A model generated the notes under the pieces. The model was given only the letters and a program-made list of their open reading frames with translations. It made no database searches and was not told the origin of the DNA. From Natronospirillum sp. (lineage in GTDB: Bacteria; Pseudomonadota; Gammaproteobacteria; Pseudomonadales; Natronospirillaceae), in assembly GCF_022565775.1 (NCBI RefSeq), contig NZ_JAIUMC010000002.1, positions 62,001 through 126,000 of the forward strand: a stretch of 64,000 nucleotides of DNA. The letters run 5' to 3'. Positions 1 to 9,213 of the stretch are shown here, piece after piece; within the stretch, counting starts at the first letter, position 1; every line of letters starts with the position of its first letter. A program made the translations under genes and the position numbers.

Positions 1-790
1 TCAATATCTGTCGAATGCGCGCTTCATCTGCCAGCAAGCGAACGGGGAATTTTTCAGCCAGTTGGTAGCGGAAGTCGAGCCCTTTTTCTTCGGCCAGATC
101 ACGCATCAGAATCACGACATCATCCAGCGTCGGGCGCAGGTCACCCAGAGAGGGCGTTATGCGCAGGCTGTTGTTTTCAATCTTGGACAGATCGAGTATG
201 TCCTCGACCAGTCGGTTCATTGCATCGGCAGAGCGCACGATCAGATCCAGTTGCCCGGTGGTTTCCGCACTCTCCTTCTGTTTCTGGCGCAGCAGGGAGG
301 CGGTGCCCATGATGCCGTTGAGTGGCGTACGCAATTCGTGGCTCATATTGGCCAGAAACAGGGTCTTTGCCGCATTGGCCGCTTCGGCTTCATCCCGTGC
401 GTATTCCAGGCGCCGTTCGGTTTCCTTCAGGTCCGTGATGTCACGCGAGGAACCGAACAGAAAGTCCTTGCCCTCATATTCCAGCGGCACCAGCATGGTG
501 TGCCAGAATTTGCTCGATCCATCCGGCGCGATGCCTTCTTCTTCATAGTAGATGGTACGCCCAGACTGCAAACAGTCCCGGTAGTGACTCAGAACCGTGT
601 CCGGAGCGGGCAGCAGGTCAATCAGCCGGGTGCCTTGCAGGTCGGCACTTTTGGCGCCAATGAAATCTTCCAGTACATGGTTGATGCCTTCTATGTAGAA
701 GTCGTCATCCCTGACCCGAATCAAGAACATCGAGTCCAGGGAGTTTTGCCACATGCCATGAAAGAGAAGTTGCTCGATGACGGTTTTCAT
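1..790 (-). CDS. PAS-domain sensor histidine kinase, partial (3' end beyond window)
   Basis: The reading frame starts with ATG at 790 and runs off the left edge, giving about 263 residues. An N-terminal PAS-like sensor region (about 10-120) is followed by a short coiled linker and a HisKA dimerisation domain with the H-box MSHELRTP; the phospho-accepting His is about residue 151. The ATPase domain begins near the edge. No membrane segment is seen, so this part looks cytoplasmic. It starts 8 bases after the stop of the DUF917 gene, so the two are probably cotranscribed. Ligand and partner regulator cannot be told from this fragment; it may be a hybrid kinase. Confidence 0.88.
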   Translation of the reverse strand, partial: MKTVIEQLLFHGMWQNSLDSMFLIRVRDDDFYIEGINHVLEDFIGAKSADLQGTRLIDLLPAPDTVLSHYRDCLQSGRTIYYEEEGIAPDGSSKFWHTMLVPLEYEGKDFLFGSSRDITDLKETERRLEYARDEAEAANAAKTLFLANMSHELRTPLNGIMGTASLLRQKQKESAETTGQLDLIVRSADAMNRLVEDILDLSKIENNSLRITPSLGDLRPTLDDVVILMRDLAEEKGLDFRYQLAEKFPVRLLADEARIRQIL

Positions 791-798
791 TGGTCGGC

Positions 799-1929
799 TC
801 AGGCCCCCTGCTCGGCGGACAGCGGCTGATAGCAACCGGCATAGCCCAGCTGCGCCAGCACCGTTGCATAGGCTCGCAAGATGGACGGCTTTTTCAGGGC
901 CTGGTCGGCAACGAGGCCTATCACGTGAACGGTCTTACCCTGTTTCATTATGTCTTCCACCGAGGCGTTGGAGAAAGCATGGCCGTCTGTGGTGACATAG
1001 CAGATGCTGTCCGGCCCCATGCAGACTGGAGAGCTGGCGCTGTCTGACCATGCAATCATGTTTTCATTGAGCCCCATGATGGTCAGTTGGGAGGGCTTCT
1101 TGCCCAAACGAACGGTCATGCGATCAAAGCCGCCGGTTGTATCGACATCAACCCCGGTAATCGGGCCGCTGAACAACACTCTCAGTCGCGGCTTGAGTTC
1201 CGGCTGTTCGGCGAGTGCCGGCAAAGGGTCTATGCCAGCCGCCTGGGACTGACGCAGGATGGTCCCGATACTGAAACACAGGCTGAGAGAACCATGCACC
1301 ACGACCTTGTTCAATGCTTCAACGGTAGAGGGCCAGGTTGAGAAAGCTCCGGCTGAATCAAACGCGGGGGAACTGACGATGGATCGGCTCATGGCGTCTG
1401 CCTGGGACGGATCGTTCAGGGTCAACTGGGCTGTTATCGGTGTCTCGCCTTCGGAGGCCTCATTGCCGATCACGAAGGGGTGCACCGGGGCTGTTTCATT
1501 GAAGGTACTCATGCCCAGCGTGGACATGGCGCGCCCGGCCCCATCCGCATCCAGAATGGGAATGCCACGCTGAGCGCCGGCAAGGAGTGGAATCAGGCTG
1601 TTCATGGGCCCGGTCTCGCCGGGAATGAGGCAGCGGAAAGAACTGCCCGTCAATTGTTCCATCAGTCTGACCATGCGCACGGGCGCTCGCGTAAACCCCA
1701 TATCACCGCCAGAGGCTGCCGCAGGGGAGCCGATACCCGCCACTGTGCCGACAGGGCCTGTCTTGATCTGGTCAAAGCTGGCCACCGTGGGCCAGAGTGA
1801 CTGATTGGCCATGTAGTCGATGAGCGGGCGGGCCAGACTCAGTGGCCCACCGCCGCCGCTGCCCAGAAAGGCGGCCCCTTCGATGATACATTCCAGCTGC
1901 TCTCGGTTCAGGGGCTGGTTCAATTGCAT
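799..1929 (-). CDS. DUF917 family protein (hydantoinase/thiohydantoin-desulfurase-like)
   Basis: A 376-residue protein recognisable as DUF917 by its N-terminal glycine-rich FLGSGGGGP motif (about residue 21), the central GETGP segment and the DADGAGRA motif near 125-132. Family members are linked to hydantoin or S-methyl-thiohydantoin turnover; the substrate here is unknown. No signal peptide is seen, so it is probably cytosolic. An AGGATAA ribosome site lies just upstream of the ATG. It is followed at once by a PAS histidine kinase on the same strand, an unusual partner. Family confidence is good; function is inferred from the family only. Confidence 0.8.
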   Translation of the reverse strand: MQLNQPLNREQLECIIEGAAFLGSGGGGPLSLARPLIDYMANQSLWPTVASFDQIKTGPVGTVAGIGSPAAASGGDMGFTRAPVRMVRLMEQLTGSSFRCLIPGETGPMNSLIPLLAGAQRGIPILDADGAGRAMSTLGMSTFNETAPVHPFVIGNEASEGETPITAQLTLNDPSQADAMSRSIVSSPAFDSAGAFSTWPSTVEALNKVVVHGSLSLCFSIGTILRQSQAAGIDPLPALAEQPELKPRLRVLFSGPITGVDVDTTGGFDRMTVRLGKKPSQLTIMGLNENMIAWSDSASSPVCMGPDSICYVTTDGHAFSNASVEDIMKQGKTVHVIGLVADQALKKPSILRAYATVLAQLGYAGCYQPLSAEQGA

Positions 1930-2060
1930 AGGATTATCCTGTCAGCTTATATATGCAGTATAGCCTGCCATAGCCAGCCGAATCAGGGTAGAGCAGGGCA
2001 GGTGCACAGAAAAGCAGAGTCGGTTGACTACAGGGAGGATTGTCTGTGTCCCGAAAACAG

Positions 2061-2085
2061 AAAACCCGGCCATAAGCCGGGTTTT
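2061..2085 (-). terminator. Intrinsic terminator downstream of tRNA-Phe
   Basis: A perfect 10-bp stem (2061-2070 with 2076-2085) and a 5-base loop. Read on the minus strand, the right arm ends in a T run followed by a second T-rich stretch. It lies 9 bases after the tRNA 3' end and would end the tRNA-Phe transcript before the DUF917 gene. Confidence 0.85.
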
Positions 2086-2094
2086 CAGAATGCT

Positions 2095-2170
2095 TGGTGC
2101 CCAGAGACAGAATCGAACTGCCGACACAGGGATTTTCAATCCCTTGCTCTACCGACTGAGCTATCTGGGC
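2095..2170 (-). tRNA. tRNA-Phe (anticodon GAA)
   Basis: Read on the minus strand, this 76-nt sequence folds as a full cloverleaf. The acceptor stem begins GCCCAGA, the D-loop is standard, the anticodon GAA falls at positions 34-36 with flanking U33 and A37, the T-arm contains GTTCGATTC, and CCA is encoded at 2095-2097. It sits downstream of yggX/mutY on the same strand with its own promoter and terminator. No integrase or attachment-site duplication is seen beside it. Confidence 0.97.
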
Positions 2171-2191
2171 CTCGCGTCAGCGACGTCGCGT

Positions 2192-2220
2192 ATTAAACGG
2201 TTTTTTCCGCCAAGCGTCAA
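2192..2220 (-). promoter_or_regulatory. Sigma70-type promoter of tRNA-Phe
   Basis: On the minus strand, TTGACG (2215-2220) is followed by exactly 17 bases and TTTAAT (2192-2197), ending 21 bases before the tRNA 5' end. The stretch from here to the DUF917 start holds only the tRNA and its terminator. Confidence 0.75.
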
Positions 2221-2278
2221 TAGTTTTCTGGCTAACTCACTGATTTTTTTCAGCAATTCCGGGTGATTGTGCAGCAGC

Positions 2279-2548
2279 TCAATCCTCGGGAACATAGCCT
2301 TCTGCCTGATCAAAGTCCTCGCCGGAGAGAAAACGATCCATCTGCTCCATCAGGTAGCGACGAGCCTTGAAGTCGGTCATGCTCAGGTGCTTCTCATTGA
2401 TCAGCCGCGTCTGATGAGCCTGCCAGTCTTCCCAGGCGGCACGCGAGACGTGCTGAAAAATGTCTTCCCCCTTGGCGCCGGGAAACGGCGGTCGCTCCAG
2501 TCCGGGGAGGTCTTTCTGGTATTTGCGGCAGAAGACGGTTCTGGTCAT
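2279..2548 (-). CDS. yggX: Fe(2+)-trafficking protein YggX
   Basis: An 89-residue cytosolic protein that protects Fe-S proteins from oxidative damage and handles labile iron. It shows the family hallmarks: MTRTVFC start, a conserved Cys at residue 7, FPG, WxxWQxxQTxLINEKxL in the middle and EGYxPED near the C-terminus. I chose the ATG at 2548 rather than the upstream ATG at 2578 because it matches the family start. It lies 65 bases downstream of mutY in the conserved mutY-yggX order; MutY is itself an Fe-S enzyme. Confidence 0.95.
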   Translation of the reverse strand: MTRTVFCRKYQKDLPGLERPPFPGAKGEDIFQHVSRAAWEDWQAHQTRLINEKHLSMTDFKARRYLMEQMDRFLSGEDFDQAEGYVPED

Positions 2549-2613
2549 CAGTGCTGCTCCTTGTTTGGGGCTGTGCAAAGCCCTGATTGGTCTTGCCTGG
2601 GCGGTATCATTCT

Positions 2614-3675
2614 TTACACCAGCTTGTTCAGCAACTGGCGCGTCGGTGCGGCCAGACCGACGGTTTCTTCCAGTGCCGGTTGCACCCAGCGGCCTGTTTC
2701 GGCGACGTGGTCCGGCGCGGAGACTGGCACATGCACCGGATGTATGTCCAGATGAAAGTGGGTGAAGGTATGGCGGAAGGGCGCCCAGCTATCGCGCTCA
2801 GCTCGGCCCAGCCCTTGCGTGGTCAGCCAGTGCTCAAGGTCTTCACGGCATGCGAATTCGGGAAAACAGAACAGCCCACCCCAAAGGCCAGCCGGAGCCC
2901 GTTGCTGCAGCAGGCAGCGCTGATCGGGCAGTTGCAAAAGCAGCCACCAGGCCTGTCGCTGCGGCTTGTTTTTTTTCGGTTTGGACTCGGGATAGCGTTC
3001 AGGTTCACCTGAGCGGAAGGCCTGACAGTCTGCGGCCAGAGGGCAGTGTTGGCAATCCGGGTTGCGGCGCGTGCAAAGGGTTGCGCCGAGGTCCATCATG
3101 GCCTGGGTGTAATTGCGCGCCTCTCGATAGGGGGTGTATTGCTCGGCCAGCTGCCAGAGCCGGCGTGCCGGGGCGGTATGCCCGGGCCATCCGGGTACCG
3201 CATGATAACGGGCCAGCACGCGTTTCACGTTGCCATCCAGAATGGGGGCAGGGCGATTCAGCGCCAGGCTGACGATGGCACCGGCGGTTGAGCGGCCAAT
3301 GCCGGGCAGTGCCGCCAGTGAGTCGACGTCCTCGGGGAACTGTCCTCCATGCTGAGCAACAATCTGCTGGGCGCATTGGTGCAGGTTGCGCGCGCGTGCA
3401 TAGTAGCCGAGGCCTGTCCAGAGATGGAGTACTTCATCCTGCTCGCCTTTTGCCAGATGCTCGACGGTAGGGAATCGGGCCATGAAACGCTCGAAATAGG
3501 GGATGACGGTGGCTACCTGGGTCTGTTGCAGCATGATTTCCGACACCCAGACCCGGTAGGGGGTCTGCTTCTGTTGCCAGGGCAGGTGAGTGCGCCCGGA
3601 ATGACCGAACCAGTCCAGTACTGCTTGCTGAAATCGGGGAACGGACCGGCTATCGGATGACGGCTTATCAGTCAC
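2614..3675 (-). CDS. mutY: A/G-specific adenine DNA glycosylase MutY
   Basis: A 353-residue base-excision repair enzyme that removes adenine mispaired with 8-oxoguanine. Visible are the catalytic Glu in [11 protein letters not shown] (E46), the helix-hairpin-helix [10 protein letters not shown] followed by the catalytic Asp in [10 protein letters not shown] (D147), and a [4Fe-4S] loop with Cys at 201, 208, 211 and 217. A C-terminal NUDIX-like domain recognises 8-oxoG. Its start overlaps the end of the AsmA-like gene by 8 bases, so translation is probably coupled. Nothing looks degraded. Confidence 0.97.
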   Translation of the reverse strand: MTDKPSSDSRSVPRFQQAVLDWFGHSGRTHLPWQQKQTPYRVWVSEIMLQQTQVATVIPYFERFMARFPTVEHLAKGEQDEVLHLWTGLGYYARARNLHQCAQQIVAQHGGQFPEDVDSLAALPGIGRSTAGAIVSLALNRPAPILDGNVKRVLARYHAVPGWPGHTAPARRLWQLAEQYTPYREARNYTQAMMDLGATLCTRRNPDCQHCPLAADCQAFRSGEPERYPESKPKKNKPQRQAWWLLLQLPDQRCLLQQRAPAGLWGGLFCFPEFACREDLEHWLTTQGLGRAERDSWAPFRHTFTHFHLDIHPVHVPVSAPDHVAETGRWVQPALEETVGLAAPTRQLLNKLV

Positions 3676-5128
3676 TTTCTGCAGGCTCCGTGCATTGCGT
3701 GACGACTACGATCAGGAAAGGGGACCAGTCGCCCCAGCAGGATACCCATTCTTCCAGGCTCGACTGTCGTTCCGTGGATGAGCCACGCAGCGTGCCGGAC
3801 ATATCACTCAATGTCATTCCCTGAGGCGTGATTTCGAAGTCGCCATAGAGCCACAGGGTGTCTCCTTCCTGACGCTGCTCACTGAATTCACCTCCGGTAA
3901 TCGACAGCTCTGCGGCACCCACATCACTGCTGACGCTGCCCCACCCGGTCATTGACTGGGTCATGTCGGCACTCAGAACGCTGAGTGTTACTTCGGCACT
4001 GTCTGCTTCCCAGCGATCGAGTGACGGTGCCCGTCCACCGGCCTGAATCATCTGCGCGCGCACCTGATTGACCGGTTGCCCGGCCAGGTTCATTTCCCAG
4101 GTCAGTTGTGTCCGACCGACCTGATCGGAACCACCGGTGCGCCATTGGTCGCTGTCGAGCAGCCAGCGAACATCGCGAATATTGCTGTGATGGGGCTGCA
4201 AGGCCACAGCGCGCTGTACATTGTCGGCGCGCCAGTTCGTCTCATCATCACGCCAGACCAGGCTATTGATGGCAGTTCGCTCGCCATACTCGGCGGCCTC
4301 GGCCAGTTCGGTTCCATCACTGCGACCGGTGCCCAATACCAGATAGTCGGCGCGGATGGTGCCTCCCTCGGGATTGAAACGCAGGTTTTCGGCATCAGCC
4401 GACCATTGATACAGGCCGTATTCACGCGTCAGACTGGTGAACTCCAGATGTGCATCAACCGACTGCAGCAGCAGAGGCGCGGCGAATTGTTCGGCCGGAG
4501 TCCAGCGTCCATGCAGGCGCAGAAAACCGTGGTCAACCCAGCCATCGCCCGAGAGGTCGGTAATGCTCTGCAGTTCCACGCCACCCATGGTGCGGCGCAG
4601 TTCGCCGGCAACCCTGAGATCGAGAACATTCTCTGTATCCGGATCAAACAGCGTAATGCTCAATTCTTCGACCTCAAGTGCCTGGAAGTCACCCAGTACA
4701 TCACGAGCCTGATGAAAATGTCTGACCAGCGGCCATAGCTCATCCAGACTCTCGGGTCCGGCGAGTGAGGCGTCCTGCAACAGTTGTCCATTGCGCACGA
4801 TAAAGCGCTCAGGCAGCCACTGAAAAACCCACGGGCTGTACCAGCGTGAGCGCCAGGTCGCGTGCGCCAGCCGCACAGGCTCGCTCAGTCCTTCAACATG
4901 CAGGCGTGCATTGTAGAGCTCGATTGCCGGTACGGGAAAGAAGCGCAGATGAGTTCGGCCCGGTTCGAGCTGAACGTCCTTGCCTTCGATGGTGAATGTT
5001 GTCAGAAATCTGTCGGCTGCGGTCTGCCGCTCATACTGACTGTAGAGAGCCAGCCAGCCGATCAGCGGCCAGACGACAACAACCAGAGCTATGGTGATGA
5101 GAGTGTGAAACAGTGTTTTGAGAGTCAT
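3668..5128 (-). CDS. AsmA-like envelope protein
   Basis: A 486-residue protein with one N-terminal membrane segment (about residues 9-29) and a long beta-rich periplasmic part, as in AsmA-type proteins. It occupies the position of asmA directly before mutY in related gammaproteobacteria. AsmA-like proteins are thought to help move phospholipids between membranes or influence outer-membrane assembly. It is shorter than classical AsmA and the similarity I can see is mainly topology and gene order. It overlaps the PilZ gene upstream by 4 bases and mutY downstream by 8. Confidence 0.68.
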   Translation of the reverse strand: MTLKTLFHTLITIALVVVVWPLIGWLALYSQYERQTAADRFLTTFTIEGKDVQLEPGRTHLRFFPVPAIELYNARLHVEGLSEPVRLAHATWRSRWYSPWVFQWLPERFIVRNGQLLQDASLAGPESLDELWPLVRHFHQARDVLGDFQALEVEELSITLFDPDTENVLDLRVAGELRRTMGGVELQSITDLSGDGWVDHGFLRLHGRWTPAEQFAAPLLLQSVDAHLEFTSLTREYGLYQWSADAENLRFNPEGGTIRADYLVLGTGRSDGTELAEAAEYGERTAINSLVWRDDETNWRADNVQRAVALQPHHSNIRDVRWLLDSDQWRTGGSDQVGRTQLTWEMNLAGQPVNQVRAQMIQAGGRAPSLDRWEADSAEVTLSVLSADMTQSMTGWGSVSSDVGAAELSITGGEFSEQRQEGDTLWLYGDFEITPQGMTLSDMSGTLRGSSTERQSSLEEWVSCWGDWSPFLIVVVTQCTEPAESD

Positions 5129-5514
5129 TGACTGCGGTTTGGCCGATTCCTGTTGTCCCAGAGCATACCCAATTCACGCTGCAGAACATCGTCTAGCCCA
5201 AGGTTCAGCTCGACCATCCGGCGCAGATGGGAAATGGTGTCGATATCCATTTCAGTAAATTCCAGCCCGATGTAGTGGTCTTCCAGATGCGCCACGCGAA
5301 CGGCCATAGCCAGCACCAGTTCACCGTCGTTCAGGTCAAGTTTCAGTGCGCCTGGGTGACCGATCGAGTCGGGTGGCAGCGGGTCACCCAGGGCCAGCAT
5401 CAGGGCGCCCTTCAGGCTGACATCATGCAGTTCACCCTCCAGCACCTGATCGGCGAAGGTCAGTCTGGCCTGCAGCGTGATCGGCAGGCGGGTAAACCGC
5501 CGTGTGTCTTCCAT
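5125..5514 (-). CDS. PilZ-domain protein (c-di-GMP binding)
   Basis: A 129-residue single-domain protein. The N-terminal RRFTRLPI gives the arginine motif of PilZ and DVSLKG gives the D/NxSxxG motif, both of which contact cyclic di-GMP. It probably acts as a cytosolic c-di-GMP receptor; its target is unknown. It is the first gene of a tightly overlapped PilZ-AsmA-mutY-yggX run and is divergent from msrA, with only 77 bases between the two starts. Confidence 0.88.
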   Translation of the reverse strand: MEDTRRFTRLPITLQARLTFADQVLEGELHDVSLKGALMLALGDPLPPDSIGHPGALKLDLNDGELVLAMAVRVAHLEDHYIGLEFTEMDIDTISHLRRMVELNLGLDDVLQRELGMLWDNRNRPNRSQ

Positions 5515-5591
5515 ACTTGTTATACTCGACTGGGTCTGTGACTACTATAGATGGGTGGTCGGACACCGGCAACCAGCAAAAGGGGGTGAAC

Positions 5592-6236
5592 ATGGCAAAG
5601 TTTTTCAACAAATCCGGATTATCGGTAAGTGCAGAAAATGCCTTGCCGGGACGAAACGAGCCAATGCCCATGCAACAGACGGTACATTCAGTACTGGGAA
5701 CCCGCCTGACACCGCCCTTCCCTGAAGGAACGCACGAGTTGGTGGTTGGCATGGGGTGTTTCTGGGGGGCCGAGCGGCTGTTCTGGCAGTTGTCCGGGGT
5801 GCATTCAACCGCGGTCGGTTATGCAGGGGGGTTCACACCCAACCCGACCTATGACGAAGTATGTTCCGGCCGCACTGGCCATGCCGAAGTGGTGCGTATT
5901 GTTTACAACCCGAACCGGATCGAGCTGTCCGCTTTGCTCAAGGTTTTCTGGGAATCTCATGACCCGACGCAGGGCATGCGCCAGGGCAATGATGTAGGCA
6001 GTCAGTACCGGTCGGCTCTCTACCTGCCTGATGAGGCGGCAGAAGATTTGGCGCGCCAGTCCGCCGACGCAATGACCGAGAATCTCCAGCGCTCAGGCTA
6101 TGGCGAGGTTACTACTGAAATAGGCGGTGGCAAGACGTTCTACTATGCCGAAGACTATCATCAGCAGTATCTGCACAAGAATCCCATGGGCTATTGTGGC
6201 ATCAAGGGTACTGGTGTGACTTGTCCGATCGACTGA
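5592..6236 (+). CDS. msrA: Peptide-methionine (S)-S-oxide reductase MsrA
   Basis: A 214-residue cytosolic enzyme that reduces methionine-S-sulfoxide in proteins and free methionine. It carries the active-site GCFWGAE (catalytic C56), GYAGG, GHAEVV, and a C-terminal GYCGIKGTGVTC with candidate resolving cysteines. The start at 5592 has an AGGGGGTGAA ribosome site; the longer frame from 5502 has no support. The N-terminal extension before the catalytic domain is like that of E. coli MsrA. It is a single-gene unit ended by a bidirectional terminator. Confidence 0.96.
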   Translation: MAKFFNKSGLSVSAENALPGRNEPMPMQQTVHSVLGTRLTPPFPEGTHELVVGMGCFWGAERLFWQLSGVHSTAVGYAGGFTPNPTYDEVCSGRTGHAEVVRIVYNPNRIELSALLKVFWESHDPTQGMRQGNDVGSQYRSALYLPDEAAEDLARQSADAMTENLQRSGYGEVTTEIGGGKTFYYAEDYHQQYLHKNPMGYCGIKGTGVTCPID

Positions 6237-6252
6237 CTGATCGAACAGACAC

Positions 6253-6290
6253 AAAAAAGCCCACTCAGAGTAGTGGGCTTTGCTGCTTTT
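6253..6290. terminator. Bidirectional intrinsic terminator between msrA and a convergent gene
   Basis: An 8-bp perfect stem (6257-6264 with 6273-6280) with an 8-base loop, flanked by an A run on the left and T-rich sequence on the right. It works on paper in both directions, ending msrA on plus and the exported-protein gene on minus. Confidence 0.85.
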
Positions 6291-6329
6291 CAATTCAGCC
6301 CATCAAGGGCTGACAAGCTGATCGGGAGA

Positions 6330-6707
6330 TCAGTCCTCGTTGTGGTAACGCAGGCCCAGCAGTTGCGCCCGATTGTCCTGAACGGTAAAGCGGATGCTCT
6401 GGATTTCACCGGAGGCCATACGCTGCCCTTTGACGCTGTAGGTGCCGTCATCCAGGTCTACCAGCAGCCAGGGGCCTTCCGTCATGCCTTCCAGCACGCT
6501 TTCACCACTGCTGTCATACAGGGTGAACCAGATTTCTGACAGGTAGGAGCCATCCTGCCCGAAGAACTGGATGGCCGTGTTGTACTCGGGTGCCATCTCA
6601 CGAGATTCTACACCCGCACCACCTGTCCAGTAGTCAATGGCTTGGGCGCTGGTTGCAAGACCGGCAGCCACAACCGAGGCAAGAATAAAACGTCCTAGCT
6701 TTTTCAT
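6330..6707 (-). CDS. Small exported protein of unknown function
   Basis: A 125-residue protein starting MKKLGRF with a clear signal peptide ending near TSAQA (about residue 23), so it is predicted to be periplasmic or secreted. The mature part is beta-rich and short, with segments such as GPWLLVDLDDGTYSVKG that resemble small Ig-like or carboxypeptidase-regulatory-type folds. I do not recognise a named family. The start at 6707 is fixed by a strong GGAGGA ribosome site; the upstream ATG at 6740 lacks one. It is a single gene convergent with msrA. Confidence 0.75.
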   Translation of the reverse strand: MKKLGRFILASVVAAGLATSAQAIDYWTGGAGVESREMAPEYNTAIQFFGQDGSYLSEIWFTLYDSSGESVLEGMTEGPWLLVDLDDGTYSVKGQRMASGEIQSIRFTVQDNRAQLLGLRYHNED

Positions 6708-6852
6708 CGTGCTTTCCTCCGCAGAGTGTATTGTTGTCATTCACAGTATAGAGGGGTTCTGCCACAGGGCAAGAGAACCAACCTGTCCAAACCGCTGAAA
6801 GCATGTTGCCACAATTATTCCTGTGTGGCACCCAATTCGCGGAAGGATCCGT

Positions 6853-7680
6853 TCACTGCTGACGGAAACGGTTCGCCAGATCGCGCAGGGCCTGTGCTTC
6901 ACTGCGTGCGGCGAGGGCAAAATCGTCTGCCTGGCTGGCATACAGTATGCCCCGAGACGAGTTGATGATCAGCCCGTCACCGTGCTCTGTCAGGCCTGCC
7001 TTGAGCACCGCCTCAGCATCGCCTCCCTGTGCACCGAGTCCAGGTACCAGAATGGGCATGTCACCTATCAGGTCGCGCACCCGCGCCAGTTCGGCAGGCG
7101 CCGTGGCACCCACCACCAGTGCCAGGTTCTGTCGCCCGTTCCATTGGCGGGCCGCCAGCCGGGCGACCTGCGCAAACAGCGTTTCACCACTGGCCAGTTC
7201 AAGGTTCTGCAGCTCTGCTGCAGAAGGGTTGGACGTGCGACATAGCACAACAACACCCTTGCTGCTGTAGCGGGCAAAGGGCTCTATGGTATCGGCACCC
7301 ATGTAGGGATTGACGGTGACTGCATCGGCCCCGTAGCGGTCAAATGCTTCGCGGGCGTACTGCTCGGCGGTGGAGCCTATATCGCCCCGCTTGCTGTCCA
7401 GTATCACCGGGATATCCGGGTACTGACTGCGCAGATAGTCCATGGTCTGCTGCAACTGATCTTCTGCCGCCAGTGCAGCATAGTGCGCGATCTGGGGTTT
7501 GTAGGCGCACACCAGGTCATGGGTGGCGTCGATGATGGCCCGATTGAAGGCAAACACCGCATCCGGCCGCTGTGCTATCGAACCGGGGAAACGCTCCGGC
7601 AGCGGATCCAGGCCGACACAGATCAGGGTGTTGTGCTTGTGCCAGCGGGCTTTCAGGCTCTCATAAAAGGTGGTGCTCAA
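6853..7680 (-). CDS. pyrF: Orotidine 5'-phosphate decarboxylase, type 2
   Basis: A 275-residue enzyme making UMP from OMP, the last step of de novo pyrimidine synthesis. It belongs to the longer type-2 family: an early CVGLDP motif, the catalytic DSKRGDIGSTAEQYA segment, VNPYMGADT, and a LVPGLGAQGG phosphate-binding loop. It is 33 bases downstream of argA on the same strand, suggesting a two-gene unit linking arginine and pyrimidine supply. All visible catalytic residues are intact. Confidence 0.95.
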   Translation of the reverse strand: MSTTFYESLKARWHKHNTLICVGLDPLPERFPGSIAQRPDAVFAFNRAIIDATHDLVCAYKPQIAHYAALAAEDQLQQTMDYLRSQYPDIPVILDSKRGDIGSTAEQYAREAFDRYGADAVTVNPYMGADTIEPFARYSSKGVVVLCRTSNPSAAELQNLELASGETLFAQVARLAARQWNGRQNLALVVGATAPAELARVRDLIGDMPILVPGLGAQGGDAEAVLKAGLTEHGDGLIINSSRGILYASQADDFALAARSEAQALRDLANRFRQQ

Positions 7681-7713
7681 TGCTTTACTCCTGATCGTGA
7701 TCAGTGTGCATCA

Positions 7714-9039
7714 TCACAACCGCCCCGGTGGCAACGGCTTGATCAGCACACGCGAATTGCGCTGGAAATTGTACAGGGCTTTGCGCTCTTCCGGCAGGTC
7801 GCTGATATCACCCTGCACAAAGCCGTGTTCTCGAAACCAGTGGGTGGTGCGTGTGGTCAGGGCAAACAATTGGCGGATACCATGTGCCCGGGCCTGGCGC
7901 TCCACCTGCTCCAGCAGCCGCGCCCCTCGGCCATGGGTGCGATAGTCGGTATGCACGGCAACACAGGCCAGTTCGGCCTGACGACCGGCCTGGGTATCAA
8001 AAGGATGCAGGGCGGCGCAGCCGATGATCATGCCGTCGCGCTCATTGACCACAAACTCGCCAATGTCTCTTTCCAGTTGCTCGCGCGACCGTCTGACCAG
8101 CACGCCCTCGTCTTCCAGCGGGCGCAGCAGTTCCAGAATGCCGCCGATATCTTCCGCCGTTGCAGAGCGGAATCGATCATAGTCATCCCGCGACACCATG
8201 ATGCCGCAGCCATCCCGCGTGTAGAGCTCACGCAGCAATCCGCCGGGTTCCGTGGCGGACAGTACATGCACCCGGGAAATGCCCTGCTGGCTGGCTGACA
8301 GGGCGGCTCTGGCTTCTGCCAGGCCGGCCAGGTCGGGCGCCAGCGTCTCCAGATGCTGGCGCAATTCATGCGGTGTCATCTGGCTTTGCGCGGCAGGCTC
8401 GGGCAAAGCGTCCATGGCGCCCACGATCACCAGCTTGTCGGCCCGGGTTGCCACGGCTGCTGATACGGCGACTTCAGGCGCGCTGAGGTTGAAAACCTCC
8501 CCGGTGACCGAAAAACCGAAGGGCGGCAACAGCACTATGTTGCCGGCATCGAGTTGTTGCCGAATACCCTCGGCACCGATACGGCGAACGGTACCGGTGA
8601 ACTGGAGATCGACACCATTGATGATGCCTCTGGGCATGGCATGCACAAAGTTGCCGTTCACCACACCGATGCCGGCACCATGCATGGGACTGTTCACCAG
8701 ACCCGTGGAGAACTCGGCCTGCAGGCGCACCATAAGCTGCTGGGCGACGCCGGTGGCGACTTTCAGCGTGGCCGCATCGGTAATTCTGAGGCCGTCATCA
8801 AATGCCTCGGTGACACCCTCGTCCTGACAGGCCGCTGTGACCTGAGGTCGCGTGCCATAGGCAATGATCAGGCGCAGACCGAGGCTGCGCAGCAGCGCCA
8901 GATCATGAATCAGCGCCGTGCTGTCATGCGCCAGTGCCTCACCTGACAGGTAGACCACCAGGGTCTTGCCCCGATGGGCATGGATATAGGGGCTCGAGGC
9001 CCGAAAAAAGCTTAGAAAGTCGTCACTGTAGGAGGACAT
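7714..9039 (-). CDS. argA: Amino-acid N-acetyltransferase (N-acetylglutamate synthase)
   Basis: A 441-residue enzyme catalysing the first step of arginine biosynthesis, acetyl-CoA plus glutamate to N-acetylglutamate. An N-terminal amino-acid-kinase-like domain (about 1-280) binds arginine and a C-terminal GNAT domain (about 290-440) carries the acetyl-CoA loop in THGRGARLLEQ. The start MSSYSDDFLSFFR at 9039 matches the family and has an AGGGAA site; the longer frame to 9144 is unlikely. It is divergent from the CYTH gene and followed by pyrF. Confidence 0.95.
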   Translation of the reverse strand: MSSYSDDFLSFFRASSPYIHAHRGKTLVVYLSGEALAHDSTALIHDLALLRSLGLRLIIAYGTRPQVTAACQDEGVTEAFDDGLRITDAATLKVATGVAQQLMVRLQAEFSTGLVNSPMHGAGIGVVNGNFVHAMPRGIINGVDLQFTGTVRRIGAEGIRQQLDAGNIVLLPPFGFSVTGEVFNLSAPEVAVSAAVATRADKLVIVGAMDALPEPAAQSQMTPHELRQHLETLAPDLAGLAEARAALSASQQGISRVHVLSATEPGGLLRELYTRDGCGIMVSRDDYDRFRSATAEDIGGILELLRPLEDEGVLVRRSREQLERDIGEFVVNERDGMIIGCAALHPFDTQAGRQAELACVAVHTDYRTHGRGARLLEQVERQARAHGIRQLFALTTRTTHWFREHGFVQGDISDLPEERKALYNFQRNSRVLIKPLPPGRL

Positions 9040-9157
9040 GGCATATTCCCTGAAACAGGCGCTTATTACAGCAGATGCGGTGACCAGATTAAAGTCGAAT
9101 GCGGCCGGAGCGCCTGCAGCGTATCCGTTGCCGCCTTTTTCCACCGCCTTGCTGTCG

Positions 9158-9185
9158 TTGACTCAGCGACCTCAGACACTAGAGT
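9158..9185 (+). promoter_or_regulatory. Candidate promoter of the CYTH gene
   Basis: TTGACT at 9158-9163 and TAGAGT at 9180-9185 with a 16-base spacer, 28 bases before the CYTH start codon. The -35 is good and the -10 moderate. Confidence 0.45.
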
Positions 9186-9213
9186 ATGCAGTGAACTTCC
9201 CTGGGACACGCGA

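Noticed and set aside
62-829. Plus-strand open frame of 255 codons at the left edge
   Set aside because: The minus strand here encodes a clear PAS/HisKA kinase with the MSHELRTP H-box; the plus frame is its shadow.
2095-2170. tRNA-Phe as an attachment site for an integrated element
   Set aside because: No integrase gene, no repeated tRNA 3' end and no change in gene content on either side.
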